Assembly (NCBI GenBank): GCA_902793995.1
Contig: CADBFP010000001.1
Coordinates: forward strand, 1 to 64,000
DNA length: 64,000 nucleotides
Reading direction: 5' to 3'
Source: an uncultured Lachnospiraceae bacterium
Lineage (GTDB): Bacteria > Bacillota > Clostridia > Lachnospirales > Lachnospiraceae
A program made the position numbers and the translations under genes. Shown here in pieces: positions 1 to 8,725 of this stretch (within the stretch, counting starts at the first letter, position 1; the number at the start of each line of letters is the position of its first letter). The notes beneath the pieces are model-generated. The model was not told the DNA's origin. It saw nothing but the letters and a program-made list of their open reading frames with translations, and searched no databases.

Positions 1-197
1 CTGCGAACGACGTTACGGAACGGTTTTCACATTTCATAACGGGGCGGATTCGTACTATTCCGTGCGCGGGTTCAGAGGTTATACTCTTATATAAATTCAA
101 ATTTATCCGCATCTTTAATGTTGGTAAATTGCTGGTAAGAAAAAGTCATTTGCCAACATCACCAACATGCGTTAGGTTATAGAAGAGGTAGTAAGAA
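1..197. other. gene-free leader region with inverted TTGGT/ACCAA motifs
   Basis: No convincing open reading frame is seen here. The stretch holds an inverted pair TGTTGGT (119-125) and ACCAACA (161-167), with further related copies TGCTGGTAA (130-138) and TGCCAACA (151-158). These could be a regulator site, or the remnant of an attachment or recombination site. A TTGCCA at 150-155 could be a weak -35 element for the downstream phosphatase operon, but no good -10 sits at the right distance, so I do not call a promoter. Confidence 0.3.
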
Positions 198-680
198 ATG
201 ATTAAGATATTATTTGTTTGCCACGGCAACATCTGCCGCTCTCCCATGGCGGAGTTTGTGATGAAACAGCTGGTCCGGGAGGCGGGCCGGGAGTCGGAAT
301 TTGAAATTGCCTCCGCTGCCACCAGCCGGGAAGAGATGGGAAATGACATTTATCCGCCGGCGAAGCGCTGCCTGTCGGCCCATGGAATCCCCTATGAAAA
401 ACATGCGGCCCGGCAGATTTCGCCGCAGGATGTGCTATACTATGACTATATAGTAGCCATGGAGGCCTACAATTTGCGGAACCTGCGGCGGCTTCTGGGC
501 AGCCTTTATACGCAGCAGGAAGCCAGGTTCAGTTTGCTGCTGGATTTTGCGGACCGGCCCGGCGAGGTGGCGGATCCCTGGTACAGCGGAGATTTTGAAA
601 CCGCCTTTCGGGACATAGAGCGCGGCTGCCGGGGGCTGCTAAAATGCACCAGGGGATCTGTCCCCCCGGTGCAAAAATAA
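198..680 (+). CDS. low-molecular-weight protein tyrosine phosphatase
   Basis: This 160-residue protein belongs to the low-molecular-weight phosphotyrosine phosphatase family, which removes phosphate from tyrosine residues through a cysteinyl-phosphate intermediate. The signature loop CHGNICRS starts at Cys8 and gives the expected C-x5-R spacing (Cys8, Arg14). The general-acid loop appears near the end as DPWYSGDF. The length is normal for the family. The ATG has only a weak upstream AGAGG. The last eleven residues (CTRGSVPPVQK) are not family-like: they are encoded by a palindromic repeat at 645-673 that has extended the C-terminus. The lipase-like gene follows after 15 bases, so the two are probably co-transcribed. 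The natural substrate is unknown; relatives in Firmicutes act on bacterial tyrosine kinases or arginine phosphate. Confidence 0.9.
   Translation: MIKILFVCHGNICRSPMAEFVMKQLVREAGRESEFEIASAATSREEMGNDIYPPAKRCLSAHGIPYEKHAARQISPQDVLYYDYIVAMEAYNLRNLRRLLGSLYTQQEARFSLLLDFADRPGEVADPWYSGDFETAFRDIERGCRGLLKCTRGSVPPVQK
645..673. repeat. palindromic repeat forming the 3' end of the phosphatase gene
   Basis: The arms TGCACC (645-650) and GGTGCA (668-673) enclose a second pair, GGGG (652-655) and CCCC (662-665). This is a small REP-like palindrome, read through in frame by the phosphatase gene, and it supplies the atypical C-terminal tail. Confidence 0.6.
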
Positions 681-695
681 GCGGAGGCATAAGGG

Positions 696-3341
696 ATGAA
701 AAGGGGAAAGAGAATAACAGCCTTGCTGCTGGCGCTGCTGCTGGCGATAGGGGGGATGCCCCTTCCCGCGCAGGCGGCGACGGATGAAAGCTATATCACG
801 GAGGGGAGTTTCCGTTTTACCTCCAACGACGGTAAGCTCCACCAGGGGGAGGACCATTTTGTATTCCGGGAGGATTGCTTTATGCGTTCTTCCTTCCTGG
901 GCTGCAGCCATTTGATGCTTTTGTCCTCCCAGGCGGCCCAGGCTTCCGCCTCTTACCTGGGCGGATCCGATGGCTATGAAACGGATCCCTCCCAGGGCAG
1001 CCGGAATATAGAAGCCATGCTGGAAGCCATGGGATTTGAGGACATTGAGAGCAATGCTTATTACCATCAGGATACCCGGGAAAATGCCTGCGGCGCGGCC
1101 ATGGGCCGGCGGCAGCTGGCGCTGGGGGGAAAGACCTATACCCTTTTGGCGGTTTTTCCCCGGAGCATGCGCTACCAGCAGGAATGGGCCGGGAATTTTA
1201 CCGTGGGGGGCGGCGCCATCCACGAAGGCCTGAAAGCCGCCCGGGATGAAGTGCTGCGCTTTATGAAACGCTATGTGGAAAAGCTGGGCATACAAGGTGA
1301 CTTGAAGATCTGGATAGCCGGCCACAGCCGGGGCGGCGCCATTTCCAACGCCGTGGGGGGCTTTCTGGCAGGCGGGGGCGCGGCCTATTTAGGGGAGGCG
1401 CTGCGTCTGGCCCCGGAAGATTTGTATTGCTATACCTATGCGGCGCCCCGCCCTGTGAAGGCAGGGGCCGAGCGGCAGGAGGAAATGAGTGTCTCCGCGG
1501 CCCGGAAGGAAGCGGCTTATGCGGCGGATACGCCGGGAGAGGCTTACAGCCTTCCGGTCAGCGGCCGGCTGGATCCTCAGGCAGGGCCCTATGGCTGCAT
1601 CCGGAATTATGTGCTGCAGGAAGATCTCTTTGCTCAGCTGCCTCCGGCAGACTGGGGTTTTGTGCACTATGGAACGGATTACACCATAAACGATAGAGGG
1701 GCCGGATTTGAGGATATGAAGGCTCAATTGTCTCCCGTAAGCGATTATCTGGTGGAGGCTTTTGACAAGAGCGGAAGCTATCAGGAGTTTGCCTGGAAAA
1801 GCGTGGACCCGGCCCAATTTCGGCTGGTGCCCTATGAGGGCATTTACGCCAAGGGGGATCTGAACACCTTCCTGCGGCAAAGATTGCAGGGCCTGATGGC
1901 CCAGGCGCCCACCAACGAAGCCTACGCAGGGGGAGACCTGCAGGAAAGCCTGATCCACGCTGCAGGGCTGGCCAGTTTGCTCAGCGGCCTGCAAGCCAGG
2001 GATTTTGCTCTGGAAGAATTTGGCGTGCTGGTAAAACCCTTGTTATTGACGCTGATGGCCTATGCCGCAGAGCGTCTGCAGGAAGAAAAGAGGGCGAAGA
2101 CGGAGCCGGAGGCGGTGACCATCCTGCTGACAGAACTGATTAATGCCCTGTGCGGCAGCCGGATGGATCCGAAAAAGGCCACCGTGGATGAAGCCCTGGA
2201 AGCCCTGGCCCGATATCTGGCAGACCGTGAGGACAGCCCCCTGTATGGAAACATGCTTCAGGCATTGACAGGGATTGTTCCCGAATCTTTATCCGGAATT
2301 GTGCGGCGCCTGCTGGGGATATTCCATAAGGATTCCACCCTCTTCTCCCCGGCCTCCCTGGAAGAAACCTTGAAAGCATTTATCCGGGCCTGCGCCTACG
2401 GGGCCGACCCGGAATCCAGTGCAGGCAAATTATATCCGGAGGCGGCCGGGGCCCGGGGCGTGCTCTTTTCCTCTTTATCCCTCCTGATGGGAGGTGATTT
2501 GCGGCCGCTAAGAGAGGTTATAGGCGATGGAGGCCAGGGCCTTTTATCGGAGGTGGCGGGCAGCATCATGCCCAGCCTGCTGGAAGGGGTGGATGCCCAG
2601 GGGCAGACCTTCGTGTATAAGAACCTGGCGGATGCGGCGGACGGGGAATTAATGAAGCTGGCAGAGGCTCTTCTGCCCGGCCTGATTGAGCGGAGCGGCG
2701 TCCTGTTCGGAGAGGATGTTAAGGCGGAGATGAACCGCCACTGGCAGGCTTTGCAGGTCCATATCGGCACCCTCCGCCAAGCCGTCTCCCATATGCTGTT
2801 TTATGTGGAAGGGGAGGCTTTCAGCGCCGAGCAGGCCCTGGTGACGGCCTGTACCCTGGCTGACAATATGGGCCTGGTGCCCCTGGCCCATTACAATGAG
2901 GTATACTCTGCCTGGCTGAAGGCGGTGAAACTTTCCATAGGAGAAGAGGAGCATTCTATCCAGTATGTGCCTGGCAGAGCGGCGGATAAGCAAAAGGAAG
3001 GCCTGCTGGCCCATTGGGTCCTGCTTGATGTGGCAGGAAAGCGTTTTTATACGGATCGGAATTTGTCCCGGGAGCTGATGGAAGCGGAACTGGTGATCCC
3101 CCGGGAAACGGAACCGGCCGCCACTTCAGAGCTCCTCACGGAGAGCGGTGAGGGAGAGAAAGGGACTTCCTCTCAAGTGGCTGGGACGGGAGGTGAATCC
3201 ACGGCCCTGCTGCCCCAGACAGCCCCCGGAGAGGAAAACCATCAGGACAAAGGACCGGTGGTTCTCTGGGTGGCCTTGGCGCTTTTGGCTGCCGGCGGTG
3301 CCCTGGCAGGAGGCCTGATCCTGGCCAAAAAGAAGAAATAG
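696..3341 (+). CDS. membrane-anchored lipase-like (class 3 type) exported protein
   Basis: This 881-residue protein starts with a signal peptide (hydrophobic stretch about residues 8-24, AQA-A cleavage-like site near 28). A lipase-type alpha/beta hydrolase segment follows in the first third. The nucleophile elbow is GHSRGG with Ser211 as likely nucleophile, as in class 3 lipases. The middle (about 400-790) is long, helical and unrecognised. The C-terminus has a Thr/Ser/Glu-rich linker, one transmembrane helix (about 858-877) and a KKKK tail, so the protein should sit on the outer face of the membrane. There is no LPXTG-like sorting motif. It lies between the phosphatase and the nitrilase-like gene with gaps of about 15 bases, suggesting one transcript. 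The substrate is unknown: glycerides or peptidoglycan-linked esters are guesses. The enzyme class is moderately sure, the exported topology well supported. Confidence 0.72.
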   Translation: MKRGKRITALLLALLLAIGGMPLPAQAATDESYITEGSFRFTSNDGKLHQGEDHFVFREDCFMRSSFLGCSHLMLLSSQAAQASASYLGGSDGYETDPSQGSRNIEAMLEAMGFEDIESNAYYHQDTRENACGAAMGRRQLALGGKTYTLLAVFPRSMRYQQEWAGNFTVGGGAIHEGLKAARDEVLRFMKRYVEKLGIQGDLKIWIAGHSRGGAISNAVGGFLAGGGAAYLGEALRLAPEDLYCYTYAAPRPVKAGAERQEEMSVSAARKEAAYAADTPGEAYSLPVSGRLDPQAGPYGCIRNYVLQEDLFAQLPPADWGFVHYGTDYTINDRGAGFEDMKAQLSPVSDYLVEAFDKSGSYQEFAWKSVDPAQFRLVPYEGIYAKGDLNTFLRQRLQGLMAQAPTNEAYAGGDLQESLIHAAGLASLLSGLQARDFALEEFGVLVKPLLLTLMAYAAERLQEEKRAKTEPEAVTILLTELINALCGSRMDPKKATVDEALEALARYLADREDSPLYGNMLQALTGIVPESLSGIVRRLLGIFHKDSTLFSPASLEETLKAFIRACAYGADPESSAGKLYPEAAGARGVLFSSLSLLMGGDLRPLREVIGDGGQGLLSEVAGSIMPSLLEGVDAQGQTFVYKNLADAADGELMKLAEALLPGLIERSGVLFGEDVKAEMNRHWQALQVHIGTLRQAVSHMLFYVEGEAFSAEQALVTACTLADNMGLVPLAHYNEVYSAWLKAVKLSIGEEEHSIQYVPGRAADKQKEGLLAHWVLLDVAGKRFYTDRNLSRELMEAELVIPRETEPAATSELLTESGEGEKGTSSQVAGTGGESTALLPQTAPGEENHQDKGPVVLWVALALLAAGGALAGGLILAKKKK

Positions 3342-3355
3342 GGAGAGAATAATAC

Positions 3356-4159
3356 ATGAGAGTGGTTCAGCTGCAAACCCCTGTTTCGCCCGTCGTAGAG
3401 GATAATTTGAAGCACCTTGGTGCCTTGCTGGAGAATCTTCAGGGCAGGGGCGCCGACCTGGTGTGCCTGGGAGAAATGTTTGCCTGCCCTTACGATACGG
3501 CCAATTTCCCCCGCTACGCAGAGCCGGAAGGAGGCGGAACCTGGCAGGCCTTAAGCCGGCTGGCGAAGGAATACGGTATTTATCTTTCCGCCGGCTCCCT
3601 GCCGGAGGTCGGGGAAGGAGGGAAAAGCTATAACACGGCATATGTGTTCGACCGGGAAGGCCGGCAGATCGCCAAACACCGCAAGGTGCATTTGTTTGAT
3701 GTGGATATTCAGGGCGGGCAGCGCTTTAAAGAATCGGAAACCTTATCCGCCGGGGATCAGCTGACGGTGTTCGATACGGAATTCGGCCGGATGGGTCTGG
3801 CGATCTGTTTTGATATGCGCTTTCCGGAGCTGGTCCGGCGGATGACGGAGGAAGGCGCGAAGCTGATCCTGGCCCCGGCGGCCTTTAACCTGACTACGGG
3901 CCCGGCCCATTGGGAGCTGATGTTCCGGTCCCGGGCCGTGGACAATCAATGCTTCGTGGTCGCCACCTCCGTGGCCAGGGATGAAAGCTTTTCTTATGTG
4001 GCCTGGGGCCATTCCCTGGTGGCGGACCCCTGGGGCCGGGTTTTAAGCGAACTGGGGGCGGAGCCGGGGATGGCTGTTACGGATATCGATCTGGCTTATG
4101 CGGATGAAATCCGCCGGCAGCTGCCGCTGCTTTCCGCCCGGCGCCGGGATTTATATTGA
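3356..4159 (+). CDS. carbon-nitrogen hydrolase (nitrilase superfamily, Nit2/omega-amidase-like)
   Basis: This 267-residue protein has the nitrilase-superfamily Glu-Lys-Cys triad: Glu40 in LGEMF, Lys110 in HRKVHLFD and Cys151 in ICFDMRFPEL. The pattern around the cysteine and the HLFDVD segment resemble the Nit1/Nit2 branch, whose members hydrolyse alpha-keto-glutaramate-type amides or deaminated glutathione. The length is right for a single-domain member. It is cytoplasmic and follows the lipase-like gene by 14 bases, so it is likely the third gene of that operon, although the functional link with a phosphatase and a lipase is unclear. The exact substrate cannot be read from sequence: omega-amidase (metabolite repair) is the best guess. 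Confidence 0.88.
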   Translation: MRVVQLQTPVSPVVEDNLKHLGALLENLQGRGADLVCLGEMFACPYDTANFPRYAEPEGGGTWQALSRLAKEYGIYLSAGSLPEVGEGGKSYNTAYVFDREGRQIAKHRKVHLFDVDIQGGQRFKESETLSAGDQLTVFDTEFGRMGLAICFDMRFPELVRRMTEEGAKLILAPAAFNLTTGPAHWELMFRSRAVDNQCFVVATSVARDESFSYVAWGHSLVADPWGRVLSELGAEPGMAVTDIDLAYADEIRRQLPLLSARRRDLY

Positions 4160-4194
4160 AAGGTGATATTATCACGGACAGAACATGAGGCCTG

Positions 4195-4218
4195 TGTTAG
4201 GATATAGCCAGGCTAACA
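4195..4218. promoter_or_regulatory. possible operator: TGTTAG-N12-CTAACA dyad
   Basis: A perfect 6-base dyad (TGTTAG at 4195-4200, CTAACA at 4213-4218) lies about 90 bases before the disulfide reductase fusion gene. The symmetry and 24-base length are typical of a dimeric repressor site, but no regulator is encoded next to it. Confidence 0.3.
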
Positions 4219-4230
4219 TATTCCCCCAGG

Positions 4231-4280
4231 GAAAGCACCGGTTGCAGCAGCCTTAAGCGGGGTGCCCGGCCGGTGCTTTC
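4231..4280 (+). terminator. hairpin before the CoA-disulfide reductase gene (terminator or attenuator-like)
   Basis: GAAAGCACCGG (4231-4241) pairs with CCGGTGCTTTC (4270-4280), an 11-bp perfect stem with a 28-base GC-rich loop. Only a weak TT follows, so it may be a terminator for the upstream operon or a structured leader for the next gene. No known riboswitch was recognised. Confidence 0.4.
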
Positions 4281-4309
4281 TTAACACATAGGGGACAGGA
4301 GGAATCGTG

Positions 4310-6787
4310 ATGAAAACAGTGATCATAGGCGGCGTGGCGGGAGGCGCCACGGCGGCAGCCAGATTAAGAAGACTGGACGAAAGCATGGAAATCATCGTGC
4401 TGGAGCGGGGCGGCTACATCAGCTATGCCAACTGCGGCCTGCCCTATTATGTAGGGGATGTGATTCAGGAGCGGGGCAATCTGCTGCTGCAGACACCGGA
4501 ATTGATGAAGGCCCGCTTCAATATTGATGTGCGGGTGCGCAGCGAGGCTCTGAAAATAGATCCGGAGGCCCGGACCGTTACGGTGCGGGGCCCGGAAGGA
4601 GAATATGAGGAAAGCTATGACGAGCTGATTATCGCTACAGGATCCTCTCCTTTGAAGCCCCCCATCCCCGGCATTGACGGAGAAGGGATCTACTCCCTTT
4701 GGAATGTGGAGGATGTGGACCGGATCCGGGGGATTGTGGACCGGGAAAGGCCTGCCACGGCGGCGGTGATCGGGGGCGGCTTTATCGGCCTGGAAATGGC
4801 GGAAAACCTTCATGCCCGGGGGATCAGGGTGGCCCTTATCGAAGCTCTGGACCAGGTCATGGCCCCGGTGGATCCGGAAATGGCGGCCCTGCTCCACGAA
4901 AACATGGATCAAAACGGGGTGGCCCTGTTTTTGGGAAACGGGGTGGATCATTTTGAGCGGAAGGGAAATCAGACGGAGGTTCATCTGGCCAAGGGCGATG
5001 TGGTAAAGGCGGATCTGGTGATTCTTTCCATCGGCGTAAGGCCCAACAGCCAGCTGGCCCGGGAGGCCGGCCTGGTCTTAAACCAGCGGGGCGGCATTGT
5101 GGTGGATCAGGAAATGCGGACCTCTGCTCCCCATATCTGGGCCGTGGGGGATGTGGTGGAGGTGGATCATCTCATCAGCGGGGAGCGGACCATGATTCCC
5201 CTGGCGGGACCTGCCAACAAGCAGGGCCGGATCGTGGCGGATAATATCTGCGGCGCCCATAAAGCATACAAGGGCAGCATGGGCACCTCCGTGGCCAAGG
5301 TTTTCGATTTGACGGTGGCCTCTACGGGCTTAAACGAGAAGCTTTTGAAGGGGAAGGGCCTGGTGAAGCACCGGGATTACGAGACGGTGCTCATCAGCCA
5401 GCGCTCCCATGCGGGCTATTATCCCGGAGCCACGAGCCTGTTTTTGAAAATGATCTTTGAAAAGAGCGGGAAGATTTTAGGCGCTCAGATCGTGGGGCAG
5501 GAGGGGGCGGACAAGCGGATTGATACCATCGCCGCTACCATTACGAACGGGGGCAGCGTGGAGGAGCTGATGGAGCTGGAGCTGGCCTATGCGCCGCCTT
5601 TTTCCTCTGCCAAGGACCCGGTGAACATGCTGGGCTTTACGGCGGAAAATGTGCTGCAGGGCCGCTCCCGCTTTACGGCCCGGGAGGAACTGGAAGGCAA
5701 AATGGTGCTGGATGTGCGGGAGCATATAGAGCGTCAGGCGACCATGATTCCCGGCTCCCTTCATATCCCCCTGGGAGAGCTGCGGCAGCGGCTGGGCGAG
5801 CTGGATAAGGAGAAGGAATGGGCCGTGGTCTGCGCCGTGGGGGTTCGGGCTCACAATGCCGCCCGGATTATGATGCAAAACGGCTTCGAGAAGGTCAGCA
5901 TCCTGGAAGGGGGCATGAGCTTTTACAACAGCCAAATTTACGAGAGAAAGACCCGCTGGGACAATGATTTCAGGGGGGAGGCAGCCGGAAATTTTAAGCC
6001 GGGAGGGGCGGCGGGCTCCTCCCATGAAGAGGCACCATCGGTCACGGCTCTTGATTGCTGCGGCATGCAATGCCCCGGCCCCATTATGAAGGTGAACGAG
6101 GCGCTAAAGGAACTGCCGGAGGGGGCGGTTCTCAAAGTTTCCGCCACGGATCTGGGTTTTTCCCGGGATGTGGAAAGCTGGTGCTGCCGCACGGGGAATA
6201 CCTATGTAGGTGTGGAGAAACAGGGGAAGGAGAGCATCGTCACCCTCATGAAGGGGGTGAGCCGGGAAGCGGCGGAGGCGGAGCTGGGGAAGCTGCCGGC
6301 GGCCGCATCAAAGGCTCCCCAGGGCAAGACCATCATTGTGTTCGACGGTGATATGGATAAGGTAATGGCCTCCCTCATCATAGCCAACGGCGCCGCCGCC
6401 ATGGGCCGGCCCGTCACTATGTTCTATACCTTCTGGGGTCTGAATGCCCTCAGGAAGGGGCAGAAGGTAAAGGTGAACAAAACCCTCACGGAGAAGATGT
6501 TCGGCGCCATGATGCCCCGGGGCGTGTCCAGGCTGAAGCTTTCCAACATGAACATGCTGGGAGCAGGCAAGGCTATGATGAAGAACGTGATGGCCAAAAA
6601 GAATGTGACCTCCCTGGAGGAGCTGATGCGCCAGGCCATGGCCAACGGGGTGAAAATGATCGCCTGCACCATGTCCATGGATGTGATGGGCATCAAGGAA
6701 GAAGAGCTCATCGACGGGGTGGAGCTGGCCGGGGTGGCTACCTACTTAGGCGAAGCCGAAGGAGCCAATGTGAATTTGTTTATTTGA
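4310..6787 (+). CDS. FAD/NAD-dependent CoA-disulfide reductase fused to rhodanese, TusA and DsrE domains
   Basis: This 825-residue multi-domain sulfur-redox enzyme opens with a dinucleotide-binding loop (IIGGVAGGATAAARLRR). The single active cysteine Cys42 in SYANCGLPYY is the hallmark of CoA-disulfide/persulfide reductases. A second NAD-binding motif (AVIGGGFIGLEMAE) and the FAD motif WAVGDV follow. Residues about 457-545 form a rhodanese domain with catalytic Cys in VVCAVGVRAHN. About 579-648 is a TusA-like domain with the CPGPIMK motif, and about 672-825 a DsrE/DsrF-like domain. Known relatives reduce CoA polysulfides or CoA disulfide and relay persulfide sulfur. I choose the ATG at 4310 because AGGAGG (4297-4302) is 7 bases upstream; the adjacent GTG at 4307 is too close. 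It appears monocistronic, with palindromic repeats following. Confidence 0.92.
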   Translation: MKTVIIGGVAGGATAAARLRRLDESMEIIVLERGGYISYANCGLPYYVGDVIQERGNLLLQTPELMKARFNIDVRVRSEALKIDPEARTVTVRGPEGEYEESYDELIIATGSSPLKPPIPGIDGEGIYSLWNVEDVDRIRGIVDRERPATAAVIGGGFIGLEMAENLHARGIRVALIEALDQVMAPVDPEMAALLHENMDQNGVALFLGNGVDHFERKGNQTEVHLAKGDVVKADLVILSIGVRPNSQLAREAGLVLNQRGGIVVDQEMRTSAPHIWAVGDVVEVDHLISGERTMIPLAGPANKQGRIVADNICGAHKAYKGSMGTSVAKVFDLTVASTGLNEKLLKGKGLVKHRDYETVLISQRSHAGYYPGATSLFLKMIFEKSGKILGAQIVGQEGADKRIDTIAATITNGGSVEELMELELAYAPPFSSAKDPVNMLGFTAENVLQGRSRFTAREELEGKMVLDVREHIERQATMIPGSLHIPLGELRQRLGELDKEKEWAVVCAVGVRAHNAARIMMQNGFEKVSILEGGMSFYNSQIYERKTRWDNDFRGEAAGNFKPGGAAGSSHEEAPSVTALDCCGMQCPGPIMKVNEALKELPEGAVLKVSATDLGFSRDVESWCCRTGNTYVGVEKQGKESIVTLMKGVSREAAEAELGKLPAAASKAPQGKTIIVFDGDMDKVMASLIIANGAAAMGRPVTMFYTFWGLNALRKGQKVKVNKTLTEKMFGAMMPRGVSRLKLSNMNMLGAGKAMMKNVMAKKNVTSLEELMRQAMANGVKMIACTMSMDVMGIKEEELIDGVELAGVATYLGEAEGANVNLFI

Positions 6788-6810
6788 TGATTCCCACGGG
6801 GTCATCCTTT

Positions 6811-6865
6811 CGCAGGGGCGATTATCAATCAATCTTTTATCGGGCGGCTGATAGCCGCCCCTTCG
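6811..6865. repeat. GTAGGGGCGA-type palindromic repeat
   Basis: CGCAGGGGCGATTATCAATC is followed by GGGCGGCTGATAGCCGCCCC. The two are degenerate copies of the short 'AGGGGCGATTxxxAATCGCCC' palindrome that recurs elsewhere in the window (8697, 31400, 46132). It lies between the disulfide reductase and nucleotidase genes and can fold, so it may also act as a transcription terminator. Confidence 0.6.
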
Positions 6866-6944
6866 TTATTTCCCGCTCTTGTCACAACACATAAAACAAG
6901 GTATACTGACACTCACTGGATGCAATATCTGTGGGAGGTGTAGT

Positions 6945-7868
6945 ATGGCCTATGATTTGACCCAGCCTTTGGTAATCGGCATCGGCTCCCGGGCCCTGTT
7001 TGACCTGGAAATGGAAAATGAGATTTTCGAGACTCAGGGCTTAAAGGCTTACGAGGAGTATCAGGTACAGCACGAAAAAGATATTCTGAAGGAGGGGCCT
7101 GCCTTTCAATTGGTCAAGGCCTTTTTGGATTTGAATCAGCTTCAGCCGGACAAGAGGCTGGTGGAAGTGATCGTTATGTCCCGGAACAGCCCCAACACCA
7201 GTCTGCGGATCTTTAATTCCATCAAGGGCCATGATCTGGATATCACTCGGGCGGCTCTGTGCGGCGGCTCCAGCATCTCTCCGTATTTGAAGGCCTTCAA
7301 TACGGCGCTGTTTCTTTCCGCCAATCAGGAGGATGTGAAACTGGCGGTGGACGATGGCATCGCGGCGGGTATGATCCTGCCCGGCAATTTCCCGGCGGAG
7401 CCCCATGTTCCCATCCCTCAGATCCGCATTGCCTTTGACGGAGATGCGGTGCTGTTTGCGGCGGAATCGGAAAAGATTTTCCAGAAGGAAGGCATACAGG
7501 CCTTTATAGACCACGAGCGGGAAAAGGCGGATATTCCCATGGAAGAGGGGCCTTTTGCCAGCTTTTTGCGGACCCTGGCCCATATCCAGGCCATGTTTAT
7601 GGATAATCAGGGACAATCCCCCATCCGCACCGCTTTGGTAACGGCCAGGAATGCGCCAGCCCATGAGCGGGCCATTAAAACCCTGAGAAGCTGGGGCGTG
7701 CATATTGATGAAGCCTTTTTCCTGGGAGGGGTCCGGAAAAAGGATGTGCTGTCCGCTTTCGGGGCCCACATTTTCTTTGACGATCAGAAGCTGCATGTGG
7801 CCTCCGCCTCGGAGGTGGTGCCCTCTGCCGTGGTGCCTTACCGGGAGGGAGACGATCCCCGGGTATAG
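6945..7868 (+). CDS. 5'-nucleotidase (cytosolic NT5C1-like family)
   Basis: This 307-residue protein resembles the cytosolic 5'-nucleotidase I family, which dephosphorylates nucleoside monophosphates. Supporting segments are the N-terminal LVIGIGSRALFDLE, NSPNTSLRIFNSI, the HAD-like IAFDGDAVLF and the late acidic HIFFDDQ. I use the ATG at 6945, which has a GGGAGGTG ribosome site just upstream; an in-frame start at 6879 would add 22 residues without a ribosome site. It is probably cytoplasmic. A calcineurin-like phosphoesterase gene follows 33 bases downstream, so the two may share a transcript. The facing pyr operon is a suggestive but untested metabolic neighbour. Confidence 0.85.
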   Translation: MAYDLTQPLVIGIGSRALFDLEMENEIFETQGLKAYEEYQVQHEKDILKEGPAFQLVKAFLDLNQLQPDKRLVEVIVMSRNSPNTSLRIFNSIKGHDLDITRAALCGGSSISPYLKAFNTALFLSANQEDVKLAVDDGIAAGMILPGNFPAEPHVPIPQIRIAFDGDAVLFAAESEKIFQKEGIQAFIDHEREKADIPMEEGPFASFLRTLAHIQAMFMDNQGQSPIRTALVTARNAPAHERAIKTLRSWGVHIDEAFFLGGVRKKDVLSAFGAHIFFDDQKLHVASASEVVPSAVVPYREGDDPRV

Positions 7869-7901
7869 GTCCCTGGCAGAAAGATTATAGAGTGTTCGGA
7901 G

Positions 7902-8657
7902 ATGATTTATATTACCGGTGATTGCCATCAGGAATTCAGGCGCTTTAGTACCCGGAATTTCCCGGAGCAGAAGGAGATGAGCAAGGAGGATGTGGTTCTG
8001 ATCTGCGGGGACTTCGGCGGCGTATGGGATAAAGAGCGGGAAAGCAAGGCGGAAACCGCCGCCTTGGACTGGCTGGAGGGAAAGCCCTTCACCACCCTGT
8101 TTGTGGACGGAAACCACGAAAACTTTGACCGGCTTTATGCTTATCCGGTGGAGATATGGAAGGGGGGCAAGGTGCATAAAATCCGGCCCTCGGTCATCCA
8201 TTTGATGCGGGGACAAATTTTTGAGATAGAGGGAGTCAGCATTTTTGCCTTCGGCGGCGCCAGCAGCCACGATATCGACGGGGGCATTCTGGAAGCAGAT
8301 GATCCGGCCTTCAAGAGTAAGAAAAAGGTTTTGGACACGCGGGGGCTGTCATACCGGGTGAATCATCTAAGCTGGTGGGCCCGGGAATTGCCTTCGGAGG
8401 AAGAAATGGAGGAAGGCCGGCAAAATCTGGCGGCCCGGGGCAATCAGGTGGATTTCATTGTGACCCACTGCTGCGCCTCCAGCACCCAGGCCCTGATGAG
8501 TGCCGGCCGTTATAAGCCGGATGTTTTAACCGGCTACCTGGAGGAAATCCGGCAGACAGTGAAGTTCAAAAAGTGGTTTTTCGGTCATTATCACGATAAT
8601 CAAATGGTCAGCCCGGAGGAGATTCTGCTGTATGAGCAGATGATCCGGATTCATTAA
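7902..8657 (+). CDS. calcineurin-like metallophosphoesterase
   Basis: This 251-residue protein has all metal-binding blocks of the metallophosphoesterase fold: GDCH near residue 6, CGDFGG near 36, GNHEN near 70, a later THC and the C-terminal GHYHDN. These residues bind two metal ions that hydrolyse phosphoesters. There is no signal peptide, so it acts in the cytoplasm. The substrate is not predictable (nucleotide, cyclic nucleotide or protein phosphate). It follows the 5'-nucleotidase and ends convergently with pyrI. Confidence 0.85.
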   Translation: MIYITGDCHQEFRRFSTRNFPEQKEMSKEDVVLICGDFGGVWDKERESKAETAALDWLEGKPFTTLFVDGNHENFDRLYAYPVEIWKGGKVHKIRPSVIHLMRGQIFEIEGVSIFAFGGASSHDIDGGILEADDPAFKSKKKVLDTRGLSYRVNHLSWWARELPSEEEMEEGRQNLAARGNQVDFIVTHCCASSTQALMSAGRYKPDVLTGYLEEIRQTVKFKKWFFGHYHDNQMVSPEEILLYEQMIRIH

Positions 8658-8696
8658 GGGGGCGAAGGGCTTTTGATTATCCTGTCGGAAAAGGAC

Positions 8697-8725
8697 GGCC
8701 AATGGCCGCCCCTACGCTTTTTTCT
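8697..8725. repeat. GTAGGGGCG-type palindrome with T-run
   Basis: GGCCAATGGCCGCCCCTACG (8697-8716) is followed by a run of T. It is a member of the AGGGGCG repeat family lying between convergent genes, and the hairpin plus T-run on the plus strand makes it a plausible terminator for the phosphoesterase gene. Confidence 0.5.

Noticed and set aside
4160..4309. Riboswitch upstream of the disulfide reductase gene
   Set aside because: A hairpin and a dyad are present, but no conserved core of TPP, SAM, FMN, cobalamin or other known classes was recognised.
7041..8270. 409-residue minus-strand frame across the nucleotidase and phosphoesterase genes
   Set aside because: It overlaps two well-supported plus-strand genes and shows no family features.
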